In this document: positions 16,607-26,418 of the stretch, piece after piece | Layout: each line of letters opens with the position of its first letter | How positions within the stretch are numbered: the stretch's first letter is position 1 | Origin: Fodinibius salsisoli | Lineage (GTDB): Bacteria > Bacteroidota > Rhodothermia > Balneolales > Balneolaceae | Reading direction: 5' to 3' | NCBI RefSeq assembly: GCF_026229185.1 | Contig: NZ_JAGGJA010000013.1 | Span: 46,786 to 110,785 of the forward strand | DNA length: 64,000 nucleotides | Program-made: the position numbers and the translations under genes | The notes under the pieces: generated by a model | What the model was told of the DNA's origin: nothing | The model's input: only the letters and a program-made list of their open reading frames with translations | Database searches by the model: none

Positions 16607-18019
16607 ATGGAAAACACTACAGCGCCCACTGATTCCAAACAAGAAAACTCAATTACCGAACGTGAACCCATTGCAGCCATTGCCACCCCTGTTGGCGAAG
16701 GCGGTATTGCCGTCATCCGTGTATCCGGCCAAGAGGCCATTGCCAAAGTAAATAGCGCTTTCCAGGGCACTGACCTCGCCACCAAAGAGAGCCATACCGT
16801 ACATTTCGGCAATATTGTAGATGCGGAAGGAGCCGTGGTGGATGAAGTGCTGGTCACCCTGTTCCAGTCGCCCAAGTCGTATACCGGGGAAGAAACCGTC
16901 GAGATATCTTGCCATGGCGGCGTGCTGGTCACCCAGGCCGTACTGGAGACCATCCTGGCCCTGGGCGTCCGCTCGGCCGAAGCCGGTGAGTTTACCCAGC
17001 GCGCCTTCCTAAATGGTAAGATGGAACTAAGCCAGGCCGAGGCCGTGGCCGACCTGATCCACGCCAAAAGTGCCAAGGCACTGGATGCCGCCCACCAGCA
17101 GCTGGAAGGGAAGCTGGGCAAACATATCAAAGAATTTCGCCAACAGATTATCGACGCCACGGCCATGGTGGAGCTCGAACTCGATTTCGTGGAAGAAGAT
17201 GTGGAGTTTGCCAACAAAGAGCAGCTGCACGAGCTGCTGACCGACCTGGATGAGGAAATCGACAACCTTCTTGCCACCTACGAAACAGGACGCCTCGTTA
17301 AACACGGTGTGCGTACGGTGTTCATCGGACTGCCCAACGCTGGTAAGTCGACCCTGCTGAATACGCTGGTGGGCAAAGATCGGGCTATCGTTACGGATAT
17401 AGCCGGCACCACCCGCGATACTATCGATGTGGACTGGAGCTACGACGGCATCCGTTTTATCCTCACAGACACGGCGGGACTACGGGAGACGGAGGATGTG
17501 GTTGAGGCCGAGGGCGTCAAGCGATCACAAAAAGCCTTTGAAGAGGCCGATCTGGCGGTCTATCTGAAAGATCTGTCCCAAACGTTAACGCCGCAAGAAC
17601 GCGAGGATATCGCTCAATTCCAGCAAGCCGCCGGTGATACGCCCTTTGTGCTCATCGGCACCAAAAACGATATTGCGCTGCAGGTCGACGATGAGCGCAT
17701 GAGCTACGACCTGAAGATCTCAGCCCTGGAAGGCGAAAAGGTTGATGCCCTGAAGCAGCTGATGAAACAGCGGGCGCTGGAGAACAAACATTATGACGCT
17801 TCCAGCCTGCTGGTGACCTCCAGCCGTCATCGCGATGCCCTCCAGAAGGCCCAACAGAATGTAACGAGTGCCATCCGGGCGCTGGACCAGGGCATGACGG
17901 GCGACTTCCTTTCTATCGATCTGCGCTCGGCGCTCAAAGATCTCGGTACCATTACCGGCGAAATTACCACTGAAGATGTTTTGGATTCGATATTCTCCCG
18001 CTTTTGTATCGGTAAGTGA
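16607..18019 (+). CDS. mnmE: tRNA modification GTPase MnmE
   Basis: About 470 residues, starting at MENTTAPTDSKQEN. The frame is open for 18 more codons, but they are hydrophobic and unlike the family. MnmE works with MnmG to install 5-carboxymethylaminomethyl groups at U34 of several tRNAs. The N-terminal tetrahydrofolate-binding domain has PVGEGGIAVIRVSG and SYTGEETVEISCHGG. The G domain has NAGKSTLLNTLVG (including the K+-coordinating Asn), TTRDTIDVD, DTAGLRETED and GTKND. It ends with the family's invariant FCIGK, whose Cys is needed for activity. mnmG is not in the window. Confidence 0.97.
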   Translation: MENTTAPTDSKQENSITEREPIAAIATPVGEGGIAVIRVSGQEAIAKVNSAFQGTDLATKESHTVHFGNIVDAEGAVVDEVLVTLFQSPKSYTGEETVEISCHGGVLVTQAVLETILALGVRSAEAGEFTQRAFLNGKMELSQAEAVADLIHAKSAKALDAAHQQLEGKLGKHIKEFRQQIIDATAMVELELDFVEEDVEFANKEQLHELLTDLDEEIDNLLATYETGRLVKHGVRTVFIGLPNAGKSTLLNTLVGKDRAIVTDIAGTTRDTIDVDWSYDGIRFILTDTAGLRETEDVVEAEGVKRSQKAFEEADLAVYLKDLSQTLTPQEREDIAQFQQAAGDTPFVLIGTKNDIALQVDDERMSYDLKISALEGEKVDALKQLMKQRALENKHYDASSLLVTSSRHRDALQKAQQNVTSAIRALDQGMTGDFLSIDLRSALKDLGTITGEITTEDVLDSIFSRFCIGK

Positions 18020-18561
18020 TAAATGTACATAGAACGCAGATGGTGCGAATTAAGCAGTTTATCGCAGATTGTTCAACATTTTTGAGCCTTGCTATAACTA
18101 TAACAAAAGGCCACTCTAAGGGTCCGGGAAATCGCGGGAAAGCTGTACTTATAAGCTAAAAACGATTCAAAGCAGTAAACGTTATGGTTCTAAATAATAT
18201 CAGTACAACATCTACTATTTCTCGGTGAGTTTTTTGGTTCGTTTTTTCCTCATTGAAAAAATGAACCTATGATTCAGTAATTCATCATGTGCTTTTTGAT
18301 AAGCAAAGCCTGCTCCCCAGATAAAGGCAATCCGCGAGATGGATCCCTTGGATCATATCTATCGCGGGAATAAATTACTGCGCTCATGGCCAACAAATTT
18401 AAGGCCGATGGTATCTCCTGTCCACTGCTTTAGCTTATATTCTAAATTCTGCCCCCCGGCCTCAGGATTGTGAAGGTGTTGGATTCTCGGCAAGCAACAA
18501 GGAGAAGGAGGTATAGCATTGCTTCAAAAAAAGAGCAATAACCTTCTGTTTTGAGTTCCCT
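18020..18561. other. Intergenic region without a gene
   Basis: About 540 bases. I see no credible coding frame. It contains the inverted copy of the 20-bp repeat shared with 14316-14335 (at 18462-18481, preceded by CCGGC). It also has a stretch near the mnmE end (AACGCAGATGGTGCGA) that resembles common short intergenic repeats. No terminator with a clear T tract is evident for either convergent gene. Confidence 0.5.
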
Positions 18562-19623
18562 TTATTCGCCTGCTATTTCTTTAATTCGTTTTACCACCTC
18601 GGTACTATACAGCTGCTCGTCCTTAGTTACTTCTCCCTTGGCCGGGGCTTTATGCCCATAGGTAATCAGCCATACCTGGTCGGCCCCGTCGATGTCAGAA
18701 CCGTGGCTTCGCCAGGTATCCAGTGGCTGGGTGCCCCGCCCGTGGTCTGTGGTGATGATAAAGGTCGTCTTCCCTTTGTAATAGGGATCTTCCTGGGTAT
18801 AATTCCACAACTCTCTTAGAAATGCATCGGTGCTGTGAGCGGAGTTCAAGTAGGCCTGGTAGTTGCCATCATGGGCAAAATCATCCGTTTCCCCATAGGC
18901 AATATAAACGATATCCGGGTGCTCTCTTTTCATGTACTCCAGCGCATAGTTGTGGGTGAACATATCCAAGCGGACGGATCCCCAGGGGCTGGGCGTATGC
19001 GGTTGCACTTTATTCAGAAACTGTTCGATCTTAGTAAGATCCCCGCCCTTTGCTTTCTCAAAGCCCGCATTCACCGGAACACCGCTACGCTGCTCGTTAA
19101 TGATATAGGGAAAGACATCCCAGCTGCCGAAAGCCGCCACTTTTCCTTCATAGCGGTCGCTGTTATTCAACTGTTCCAATATCGTTACATTGGGATTATT
19201 CACCTTATCATTACTGTTGATGCGCCCATCATCAGCTTCGCCCGTCAGAATTTCGTTGTATCCCGGATAGGAAAACAGCATTCCGTTCGTCAGGTTCACC
19301 TTGCTCCCCTCCTTCCGGTTCCCATGGATGGTGCCCATTTCGGCAATGGTATTCCAGGTAAACGGAAGCAGGGCTTTGCGCCTTTCGGTCGGTGATACGC
19401 GCCAAAACTTTTCTTTTAGCGAGGAAGCGTTGGACACATACTCTTCATTGCCGACCAACAGGGAATCTGCCCCAGTAAAAAGCTCCTGCCAGCGGAGGCC
19501 GTCAAGGGTTATCAGTACCACTTTTTCTGCCGGGGAGTTATCCTGGGCACGAACATCTTGTGTCCATGCCCCAAGAAGGAGACTAATCAATACCAGCGCC
19601 AAGAGTACAGCTTGTTTCTTCAT
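18562..19623 (-). CDS. Secreted alkaline-phosphatase-superfamily phosphodiesterase/phosphatase
   Basis: About 353 residues from MKKQAVLLALVLIS. The upstream 18 codons are an unlikely start because this one opens a clean Sec signal peptide ending near VRAQ. The alkaline-phosphatase-superfamily metal site is visible in VVLITLDGLRWQELFTGAD (first Asp; the following Thr is a likely nucleophile), a YIAYGETDDFAHDG block and ITTDHGRG, with a final WRSHGSDI His. This resembles nucleotide pyrophosphatase/phosphodiesterase-like family members. It is the last gene of the SusC-SusD operon, 19 bases after the metallophosphoesterase stop, so it probably trims a phosphorylated ligand imported by the SusCD pair. 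Confidence 0.85.
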   Translation of the reverse strand: MKKQAVLLALVLISLLLGAWTQDVRAQDNSPAEKVVLITLDGLRWQELFTGADSLLVGNEEYVSNASSLKEKFWRVSPTERRKALLPFTWNTIAEMGTIHGNRKEGSKVNLTNGMLFSYPGYNEILTGEADDGRINSNDKVNNPNVTILEQLNNSDRYEGKVAAFGSWDVFPYIINEQRSGVPVNAGFEKAKGGDLTKIEQFLNKVQPHTPSPWGSVRLDMFTHNYALEYMKREHPDIVYIAYGETDDFAHDGNYQAYLNSAHSTDAFLRELWNYTQEDPYYKGKTTFIITTDHGRGTQPLDTWRSHGSDIDGADQVWLITYGHKAPAKGEVTKDEQLYSTEVVKRIKEIAGE

Positions 19624-19642
19624 ATTATTCAATGCTTTACAA

Positions 19643-20578
19643 TTATGTATTGTAATAGGATAGATATTCCCGTTCAAAGGAGCCGTCTTCGTATAAATTA
19701 ATCATCGCGTAGCCCGGCGGGGTTTGCTGATAGTGGCCATTCCACCAGTTACCGCTGACAGCTCCATTACAGTAATAGGTTACGTCATTATAATCAACCC
19801 GATCCAGCAGATGAATGTGACCGCTTATACACAGCTGCACGTTAGGATGCTGGTGAAACAGCTCCACAATTCGGCGGGCATCGATGTGCATCCAGGCACC
19901 GGGAACCTCCCAATCGCCAGACTTCTCATTATCACCATCAAAATAGGCTGCTGCACACACAATGGGGATATGCGACAGCACCAGAACGGGCGTGTCCTCC
20001 GGGGTTTCTGCAAGTTCTTCCTTAAGCCACGCAAACTGCTCCTCATCGAGCCGGGCGGTATACCAGTCGCCATTGACCGAGCGGGTGCTGTCGAGCACGA
20101 TAAAGTGCCAACCCGCCCGGTCGAAACTATAGTAGCGCTGGTCTAACTCCATCGCCTCCATTGCCCATTTTTTGCCATAAAGCGGGTCATCTTTTGCGCC
20201 TTCGCCCCATACATCATGATTTCCAATACAATCAATCACCGGCAAGCCGTTTTCTTGCCGGAGGATGCGGTGCCAAAGATCCCACTGTGCTTTTACTTCT
20301 GAACGGGAGGCGCCCAGGGCATCATTAATGGCATCACCGCCATTAAAAATAATATCGGGTGGATCCTGCTGCCCTTGCAGATGATGCAGGCACTGCTCCA
20401 GTCCCTTGGCAGAGCGATATTTGTCATTCGTATTATTGCTGACGTGTACATCGGTGATATGAGCAATACGTAAGACCCGCTTCTTATTTTCGGTCGACTG
20501 CTTATCAGTTTTTCCTGCTGTCAAAAGGCTGCCCAAGGTGGCGCTGCCGGAATATTTTAGAAAATCTTTTCTATCCAT
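19643..20578 (-). CDS. Metallophosphoesterase (calcineurin-like)
   Basis: A 311-residue protein. The dimetal motifs appear in order: AHITDVHVS, FNGGDAIND, CIGNHDVWG, LSHIPIV and SGHIHLLD. It opens with MDRKDFLKYSGSATLGSLL, which resembles an exported-enzyme leader but has RK rather than twin Arg and no clear cleavage site, so export is likely but unproven. Related enzymes cleave phosphodiesters such as glycerophosphodiesters or cyclic nucleotides. It starts 18 bases after the SusD gene and ends 19 bases before the alkaline-phosphatase-like gene, so it is part of one operon. Confidence 0.9.
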   Translation of the reverse strand: MDRKDFLKYSGSATLGSLLTAGKTDKQSTENKKRVLRIAHITDVHVSNNTNDKYRSAKGLEQCLHHLQGQQDPPDIIFNGGDAINDALGASRSEVKAQWDLWHRILRQENGLPVIDCIGNHDVWGEGAKDDPLYGKKWAMEAMELDQRYYSFDRAGWHFIVLDSTRSVNGDWYTARLDEEQFAWLKEELAETPEDTPVLVLSHIPIVCAAAYFDGDNEKSGDWEVPGAWMHIDARRIVELFHQHPNVQLCISGHIHLLDRVDYNDVTYYCNGAVSGNWWNGHYQQTPPGYAMINLYEDGSFEREYLSYYNT

Positions 20579-20596
20579 TATAAAACCTCTGCTATG

Positions 20597-22078
20597 TTAT
20601 TTAAGCCACCAAGGCGTCTCGCGAATTCCGTCATTACCCGATCCAAACTGACGTTCAATGGCGGTTGAAACATTCGCGTTATTATTCTGATATTCGCTCT
20701 GCGGGTAAATCCATCGTGTGGGAGGAGGTCCGGTCTGCGGCTGCAGGAATTCCGGATAGCCGGTTCTCAGCTGCTCAAAATAGAGGCTCCACCCACCCTG
20801 CAGGAAAGAACGTAAGTATTTCTGTAAAGCAATGCGCTTTATTTTCTCTTCCATCGTATTTGCGGCCGAGAAGTCAACTTCTGGTCCCTGCAAGTACTCT
20901 GCGGCCGCCTGTTCATCCACATAAGAAGCGTAATCTTCAGCATACCTATTATAAAAAGCGAAACTGGCTTTTACCCCTTCGTTGTAATAAGCTTCTGCCG
21001 ACGAGCTGTTTATCCAGCCCCGCAGTCGGGCCTCTGCCAGAATGAACTGAAGCTCGGAATAGCCCAACAACACGTGCGGCTCATTAGTCGGATCTTCAGT
21101 ATAGCGCAGGTCAACAAGTGAGATGTTGCCGGCCGCCGCTTTATCACTGTTCTTACCATACTGTCCAATAGGATTACCGCCTTCGTACGCATCAAAATTA
21201 TCGGTGGATAAGCCCTGCTCACTGGCATTCTTGGTTCGGTTGGCATAGATAAATAAGCGGGGATCCTGCCGGTCTTGCAGCCGCTTGATGAATGTAGAGT
21301 CGACATAGATGTCAGAACCGTAAGTGCTGGAATTATATTCGCCGTAGCGGCTTCCCAGCTGATCATAGAACTCCATCTGTCCGTTGTCGGCAATTGACTC
21401 TATAAGCGGCTCACTTTGTGCAATGGAAGCAAATCGAGCGGGGATATCTATATCCGTCTCTCCTACTTTATTGGATAAGGTCATCAGCACCTTGAGCCGA
21501 AAAGAGTTCACCAACTGCTGCCATTGGGAAGCATCCGAGGTATAGATAATGTCTCCTTCAATGACATCGTTATTTTCTTTCAGCAAAGTGTTGGCCTCTT
21601 CCAGCTCGGTTAAAATACCCTCGAAAACAGCTTCCTGGGGATCATAGGCCGGGGCATAAATATTTTCTTTTTCGCCTTGCAGCGCTTCCGAATAGGGAAT
21701 ATCACCGAACCTCAGCGTCAGGTTATAGAAGTAGTAGGCTCGAAAGAACTTGCCCAGGGCTTCGTATACCGGATTATTCACCCGCTTTGCTTCCTCAATC
21801 ATCTTGGTGACGTTACGCAGACGGTTGTAGTCGTCAAAGCTTTCGCGATTCCACTTATAGTACTGAAGTGAACTTTCGCCTGATGTACTTACAATCATCC
21901 GGCTTGCCAGCAGAGGACTAAGTCCCTCTACCTGAAAAGTGTTCGACTCGATTTCGGTTAACAGCAACTGCGGCGGAGTCTGCGAAACGCTGTTGGGATT
22001 ATCGTCAAGCTCTTGCAAATCATTACACGAAGTAATGACGAATACCATCATCAAAAGGATGTATAGTGACTTCTTCAT
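20597..22078 (-). CDS. SusD/RagB-family nutrient-binding lipoprotein
   Basis: A 493-residue protein. The signal peptide ends in a lipobox (MVFVITSCNDL), so it should be an outer-membrane surface lipoprotein. The SusD-like TPR scaffold is visible: the N-terminal NPNSVSQTPPQLLL, EALGKFFRAYYFYNLTLRFGDIPY and a C-terminal ALQKYLRSFLQGGWSLYFEQLRTGYPE. It ends in the family's TRWIYPQSEYQNN block. SusD lids a SusC transporter and binds the substrate. This one follows its SusC partner by 35 bases. Confidence 0.95.
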   Translation of the reverse strand: MKKSLYILLMMVFVITSCNDLQELDDNPNSVSQTPPQLLLTEIESNTFQVEGLSPLLASRMIVSTSGESSLQYYKWNRESFDDYNRLRNVTKMIEEAKRVNNPVYEALGKFFRAYYFYNLTLRFGDIPYSEALQGEKENIYAPAYDPQEAVFEGILTELEEANTLLKENNDVIEGDIIYTSDASQWQQLVNSFRLKVLMTLSNKVGETDIDIPARFASIAQSEPLIESIADNGQMEFYDQLGSRYGEYNSSTYGSDIYVDSTFIKRLQDRQDPRLFIYANRTKNASEQGLSTDNFDAYEGGNPIGQYGKNSDKAAAGNISLVDLRYTEDPTNEPHVLLGYSELQFILAEARLRGWINSSSAEAYYNEGVKASFAFYNRYAEDYASYVDEQAAAEYLQGPEVDFSAANTMEEKIKRIALQKYLRSFLQGGWSLYFEQLRTGYPEFLQPQTGPPPTRWIYPQSEYQNNNANVSTAIERQFGSGNDGIRETPWWLK

Positions 22079-22113
22079 TGTTGGGATCTTTATATTTTTA
22101 AATGAATTTATTA

Positions 22114-25100
22114 TTAAAGAGATAGGTCAATCTTAAGGCCAATGTAGCGGCTGGAAGGGTCTTGCAGATCGTTGTCATTGCCGAAATCGGGGTCGATAAT
22201 TTTTGCCTTCTTCAGGATAGCGAGATTATACCCAAAGGCCGTCAGGTTCAGCTTTTTGACCCCTAAGTTGGGAAATAAGTGAGCCATGCTATAGGTCAGT
22301 GAAACATCCCGAAGCTTTACGAAGCTGCGGTCGAATACATTGGCAAACAATTCACTCTCATCCTGGGTAACTCGTGCCCGGTACGGATAATTTTGGGCCC
22401 ACTGTTGCCAGCCTACCGCCGTAGTGTTTTCCTTATACTCGCGGGTATCACTGATGACATTCCCGTCCGTATCGGTCTGCAATTCTCCGCTTACCACGTT
22501 CACGCCTTCTGGAACATATACCGGTTCGCCAGCAGCATATTCCTCATCTCGCCATTGGGTAGATTCCGGATGCTTGCCGCCCCACCACATTTTCTCTACG
22601 GTCAGGGAGTTCATCACTCCGCCGACAGCACCATCGATACTGACGTTAAGGGCTAACTTTTTGTACTTAAACTGGTTCTGGAGCCCAAACCGCCAGTCGG
22701 GAAGCAGATGCCCTTTCAGTTGGGGATACGAATCCTGCGTAGGCAGCCCGGTTTCTTCGTCGAGGATCAGGTAACCATCCGCGGATTTCATCCAGCCAGT
22801 AGCGTAGTAGTTATCAGACCGCTCACCCACTGACAGATTCTTGAATTCATCCTGGTCGCCATAAATGCTGGTCAGCCGTTCCACGCGCCGCGACCAGTTG
22901 GCTGTAAGGTTCCAATCAAAATTTTGACTCTGCACCGGGGCCGTATTAACAGTCACCTCTACTCCATTGGTGGTATACTCGTTACCATTGATTTTACGGC
23001 TGCTAAATCCGGAAGCCAATGAAATCGGCAAGTCAATGATCTGGTTTTTATCTACGATGTTGTAGTAGGTTACATCAAAGTTGAGCCTGTTGCTGAACAG
23101 TCCTGCCGAGAGGCCTACTTCCTTGGTAATGGACTGCTGTGGATTAATAAAAGGGTTGACGATTCCCGAAGGATACGTCAGCTGTGGATTTCCGTTGAAA
23201 TTCCCCGTCTTGTTATAATAAGCGACCGTTTGGTAGGGGTTATTGAAATCCGGATCAAGGTCGCTGGATACTTTTGCCCATGAACCATACACCCGCAAGT
23301 TTGAGATGGGCTGCGGCAGATCAACAAGGTTAGATATCACTGTGCTCAATGAAGCTGAAGGATAGAAATAGGAGTTGTTTGACTCCGGCATGACGGACGA
23401 CCAGTCGTTACGTCCCGAGAGGTTCAGGAAGATGGCATCCAAAAATTCCAGATCAACGGAGCCATATAGACTTCGAATGGCCTTTTTACGCTGCTCGGTG
23501 GATCCCTGAACATTCCGCTTAGTGTTGGACAGGCTGTACACGCCGGGGACGACCAGGCCATCCGTCGAGTTATAGTACTCTTCGTAGCTCTGGAAATTAG
23601 AGTTTGCGCCGCCAATTACATTGAAGTTAAAAAATGATGTCAGCTGATTTTCATATCTAAATCGCAAGTCGTTATCAAAAGTAAGGGCATCCATATTCCA
23701 GGTTTTGTAAAAGCCATCCCGGGGATCGCCATATCGGAGATAGGACTTGGGACGCTCCTGGTCTTCGAACCGATCCCGGTTATTGACCGATGAACGCGCC
23801 TGTACGTAAAAGTTGTTGGTCACATCCCACCGTAACTTGAGCTGCCCGCGATATACATCAGAATTATACTCCTGGTTGCGATTATAGGCTCCGAAATAAG
23901 GATTATTGTACCAGGCATAATTCCAGTTAGCCTGCTTGTATCCTTCCTGTCCGGGAACCCAAAGGTTATTGCGCTGCGCCCGGGGATTCACATCGGTACC
24001 CTGCCAAATCAGGAGCGTATAAATATGATTGTTAGGACCATACCCGTAGGCGGGGTAGTTGGGCGACTTTACTTTATTATAGGATACTTTGTTATCCAGT
24101 GTGATGGAAGAACCGATATTGAAAGTGGATGCGAATGAAAGACCTCCCCGATCCACCGAGGTATTCGGTACACGCCCCTGCTGGTGACCATAATTACCCG
24201 AGAATCGGTACCGGGCATCATCCTTTTTGTAGGCCAGGGAAAAGTCGGTGGTGCTGAATATGCCCGGACGCATAAATTCCTGGAGGTTATCATGCGATTC
24301 CCACGGAATAGGCACACGCTCATAACGCGATTTGTCATCATATTTGGAGCCTTCAACCGTGCCATACCATTCAATCGTCTCACCGGTCTGCGTGTCGCGG
24401 ATGGGGCTGTTCCACTGGGGAATCATCTTGCCCTCCTCAAACTTGGGCCCCCAGATCATATCACCATCGGAAATTCCGCCTCCTTTGCCATCCCAAAACT
24501 CATACTGTCCATTAGAGCCATTGCCATACTGCTTTTGTACTTCCGGAAAGACGGCATAGCCGGCGGTACGCATTGTACTATTGGAAATATTAATTTGTAG
24601 CCCTTCGGTTCTGGCATCTTTGGTAGTAATCAATATCGCGCCATCTTTACCACGCGAACCGTACAAGGCCGAAGCCGTTGTTCCCTTCAGCACATTAATT
24701 TCGGCGATATCATTTTTAGAGACATCAAAAAAGTCGGTTTCGACCGGCACATCATCAATAACGATGAGCGGCTCCTTGCCACGCAACCGAATTTCCGGGC
24801 TCTGAAACAGACCCGTTGGATTATTGACCGTCAGTCCCGATACCTTGCCGCTGAAAAGGTTTGCCACATTGGGAGCCGTCGTTCCCTCAAGAGATTCGGT
24901 CTCAATTTCCTGCGTGGAATAACCAATTTTCTCTTTTTGTTGCGTAACCCCCATGGCCGTAACCACAACCTGGCCAATTTCACCGATAGACATCTGCAAA
25001 GACACATCGATAACCTCACGGCCGGCCACAGGTATCGTCTCCTTTTCATATCCAACGAATGAAAAGATGAGCGTATCCGACGGGCCTGCAGCTAAACCAT

Positions 25101-25275
25101 ACTTTCCATCGATATCGGTGGAGGTGCCCTGCGTTGTGCCTTTGATCATAACATTTACCCCGGGCAAAGATTCCCCGTCAGAGCTGGTGACGGTACCCTT
25201 TACCTGCTTATCCTGAGCCTGACTCATTACATTTATACATAAAAAGCCTACAAATAGTAGCCAATACTTTTTCAT
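22114..25275 (-). CDS. SusC/RagA-family TonB-linked outer-membrane transporter
   Basis: A 1053-residue protein. After a signal peptide (to about SQAQ) comes a carboxypeptidase-regulatory-like domain (VKGTVTSSDGESLPGVNV). The TonB box region and plug follow (VVTAMGVTQQKEKIGYS, then NVLKGTTASALYGSRGKDGAI with the SusC signature), and then a large beta-barrel that ends in YIGLKIDLSL with a terminal aromatic/hydrophobic strand. It imports the ligand captured by the SusD protein using TonB energy. It is the first gene of a four-gene operon with two phosphoesterases, which suggests a phosphate-containing rather than a plain glycan substrate. No anti-sigma/sigma pair is adjacent. Confidence 0.96.
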   Translation of the reverse strand: MKKYWLLFVGFLCINVMSQAQDKQVKGTVTSSDGESLPGVNVMIKGTTQGTSTDIDGKYGLAAGPSDTLIFSFVGYEKETIPVAGREVIDVSLQMSIGEIGQVVVTAMGVTQQKEKIGYSTQEIETESLEGTTAPNVANLFSGKVSGLTVNNPTGLFQSPEIRLRGKEPLIVIDDVPVETDFFDVSKNDIAEINVLKGTTASALYGSRGKDGAILITTKDARTEGLQINISNSTMRTAGYAVFPEVQKQYGNGSNGQYEFWDGKGGGISDGDMIWGPKFEEGKMIPQWNSPIRDTQTGETIEWYGTVEGSKYDDKSRYERVPIPWESHDNLQEFMRPGIFSTTDFSLAYKKDDARYRFSGNYGHQQGRVPNTSVDRGGLSFASTFNIGSSITLDNKVSYNKVKSPNYPAYGYGPNNHIYTLLIWQGTDVNPRAQRNNLWVPGQEGYKQANWNYAWYNNPYFGAYNRNQEYNSDVYRGQLKLRWDVTNNFYVQARSSVNNRDRFEDQERPKSYLRYGDPRDGFYKTWNMDALTFDNDLRFRYENQLTSFFNFNVIGGANSNFQSYEEYYNSTDGLVVPGVYSLSNTKRNVQGSTEQRKKAIRSLYGSVDLEFLDAIFLNLSGRNDWSSVMPESNNSYFYPSASLSTVISNLVDLPQPISNLRVYGSWAKVSSDLDPDFNNPYQTVAYYNKTGNFNGNPQLTYPSGIVNPFINPQQSITKEVGLSAGLFSNRLNFDVTYYNIVDKNQIIDLPISLASGFSSRKINGNEYTTNGVEVTVNTAPVQSQNFDWNLTANWSRRVERLTSIYGDQDEFKNLSVGERSDNYYATGWMKSADGYLILDEETGLPTQDSYPQLKGHLLPDWRFGLQNQFKYKKLALNVSIDGAVGGVMNSLTVEKMWWGGKHPESTQWRDEEYAAGEPVYVPEGVNVVSGELQTDTDGNVISDTREYKENTTAVGWQQWAQNYPYRARVTQDESELFANVFDRSFVKLRDVSLTYSMAHLFPNLGVKKLNLTAFGYNLAILKKAKIIDPDFGNDNDLQDPSSRYIGLKIDLSL

Positions 25276-25647
25276 TATTCGTTTTGAAATTTAAAGTGTT
25301 CAACATTTATCATTTGATATGAGTCCTTCCTCATATTTTATTTCGTGTCGAACATACAGGCGGGCCTTAACCGAGGTGTTAGATCAATATTATTTCTGGA
25401 TTAAGGAATCAGATTAACAACTAATTGAAACTTAATAATTTAATAATAGGCAATAACTAAAACCTTACTTCTTCATATAGTACACTTAACGAAAGGTATA
25501 TTGGTATACTTATCAGGCGCTCTCTCTATTGAATTAAAGCATGACCATTGCAATATTAATGGCAGCAGGATAAACGGTAGGATATTCTTTTTTGTTAGCA
25601 TTCATCCAAATTGTAAAAATAGTCATTTATAAGTTTTTCTACATACT
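25276..25647. other. Divergent intergenic region before the SusC operon
   Basis: About 370 AT-rich bases between the SusC start and an SDR gene on the other strand. It must carry both promoters. I see no clean TAnnTTTG with a -33 TTG, no hairpin operator and no small gene. Confidence 0.5.
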
Positions 25648-26250
25648 ATGAAAATTTTATTAGTTGGTGGTACTGGTACCATTGGTTCTCGAATTACAGA
25701 TCGGTTGTCTGATGATCACGATCTCGTAATTGCCGGACATTCTTCAGGCGATATACAAACCGATATTACAGATCCTGAATCCATTAAAACACTCTTTGAA
25801 GAAGTCGGTGCCGTGGATGCGGTCGTCGTTACGACTGGTTCGGCGCCCATGAAACCCATCGATCAGTTAACAAACGATGATTTTTTGGAAGGCGTACAAA
25901 GCAAGATGATGGGCCAGATTAACGTTGCGCTTACGGCTCTGGATTATCTGAACGATAACGGCAGCGTTACCCTCACCTCGGGCATTTTATCGCATGATCC
26001 CATTCCCCAGGGTACGGTGCTCAGCGCCATCAATAATGCCGTAAATGGATTTGTGATCGGTGCCTACGGGGAATTCTTGGAAAAAGGATTCCGCATTAAT
26101 GTCGTAAGCCCCGCACTGGTCGAAGATTCCGCCGAAGCGCTGGCCGACTATTTCCCCGGTCATACGCCTGCAACCATGTCCGATGTAGTGGATGGCTACG
26201 TCAAAAGCCTTCAGACCAAAATTACGGGACAAATTATCGACATTGATTAA
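25648..26250 (+). CDS. Short SDR-family dehydrogenase without the YxxxK motif
   Basis: A 200-residue Rossmann protein. The nucleotide-binding loop is LLVGGTGTIGSRI at residue 3 and a later VVTTGSAP corresponds to NNAG. The expected catalytic Tyr-x-x-x-Lys is replaced by SAINNAVNGF, as in a subgroup of bacterial SDRs often annotated as short-chain dehydrogenases. Reduction chemistry may therefore differ or be lost. It is shorter than classical SDRs (about 250). It precedes a second, canonical SDR by about 170 bases on the same strand. Confidence 0.85.
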   Translation: MKILLVGGTGTIGSRITDRLSDDHDLVIAGHSSGDIQTDITDPESIKTLFEEVGAVDAVVVTTGSAPMKPIDQLTNDDFLEGVQSKMMGQINVALTALDYLNDNGSVTLTSGILSHDPIPQGTVLSAINNAVNGFVIGAYGEFLEKGFRINVVSPALVEDSAEALADYFPGHTPATMSDVVDGYVKSLQTKITGQIIDID

Positions 26251-26418
26251 CCTGAACAAGTAGCTTCATCCGTATTTGGCGAGGTATTGATATGTGGGCT
26301 CATGTGGCTCCAGCCTGATCGTAAGCTCGCCAATCGTTTCTATCCAGATAATTTAGGATCTTTATTTCTTTAGGATACACCTGTACTCATACACTTTTAA
26401 ACACCAATAATTCTAGCC

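Noticed and set aside
26276..26336. An inverted pair GGCGAG/CTCGCC between the two SDR genes
   Set aside because: The loop is about 45 bases and the stem only 8 bp, so it is likely chance.
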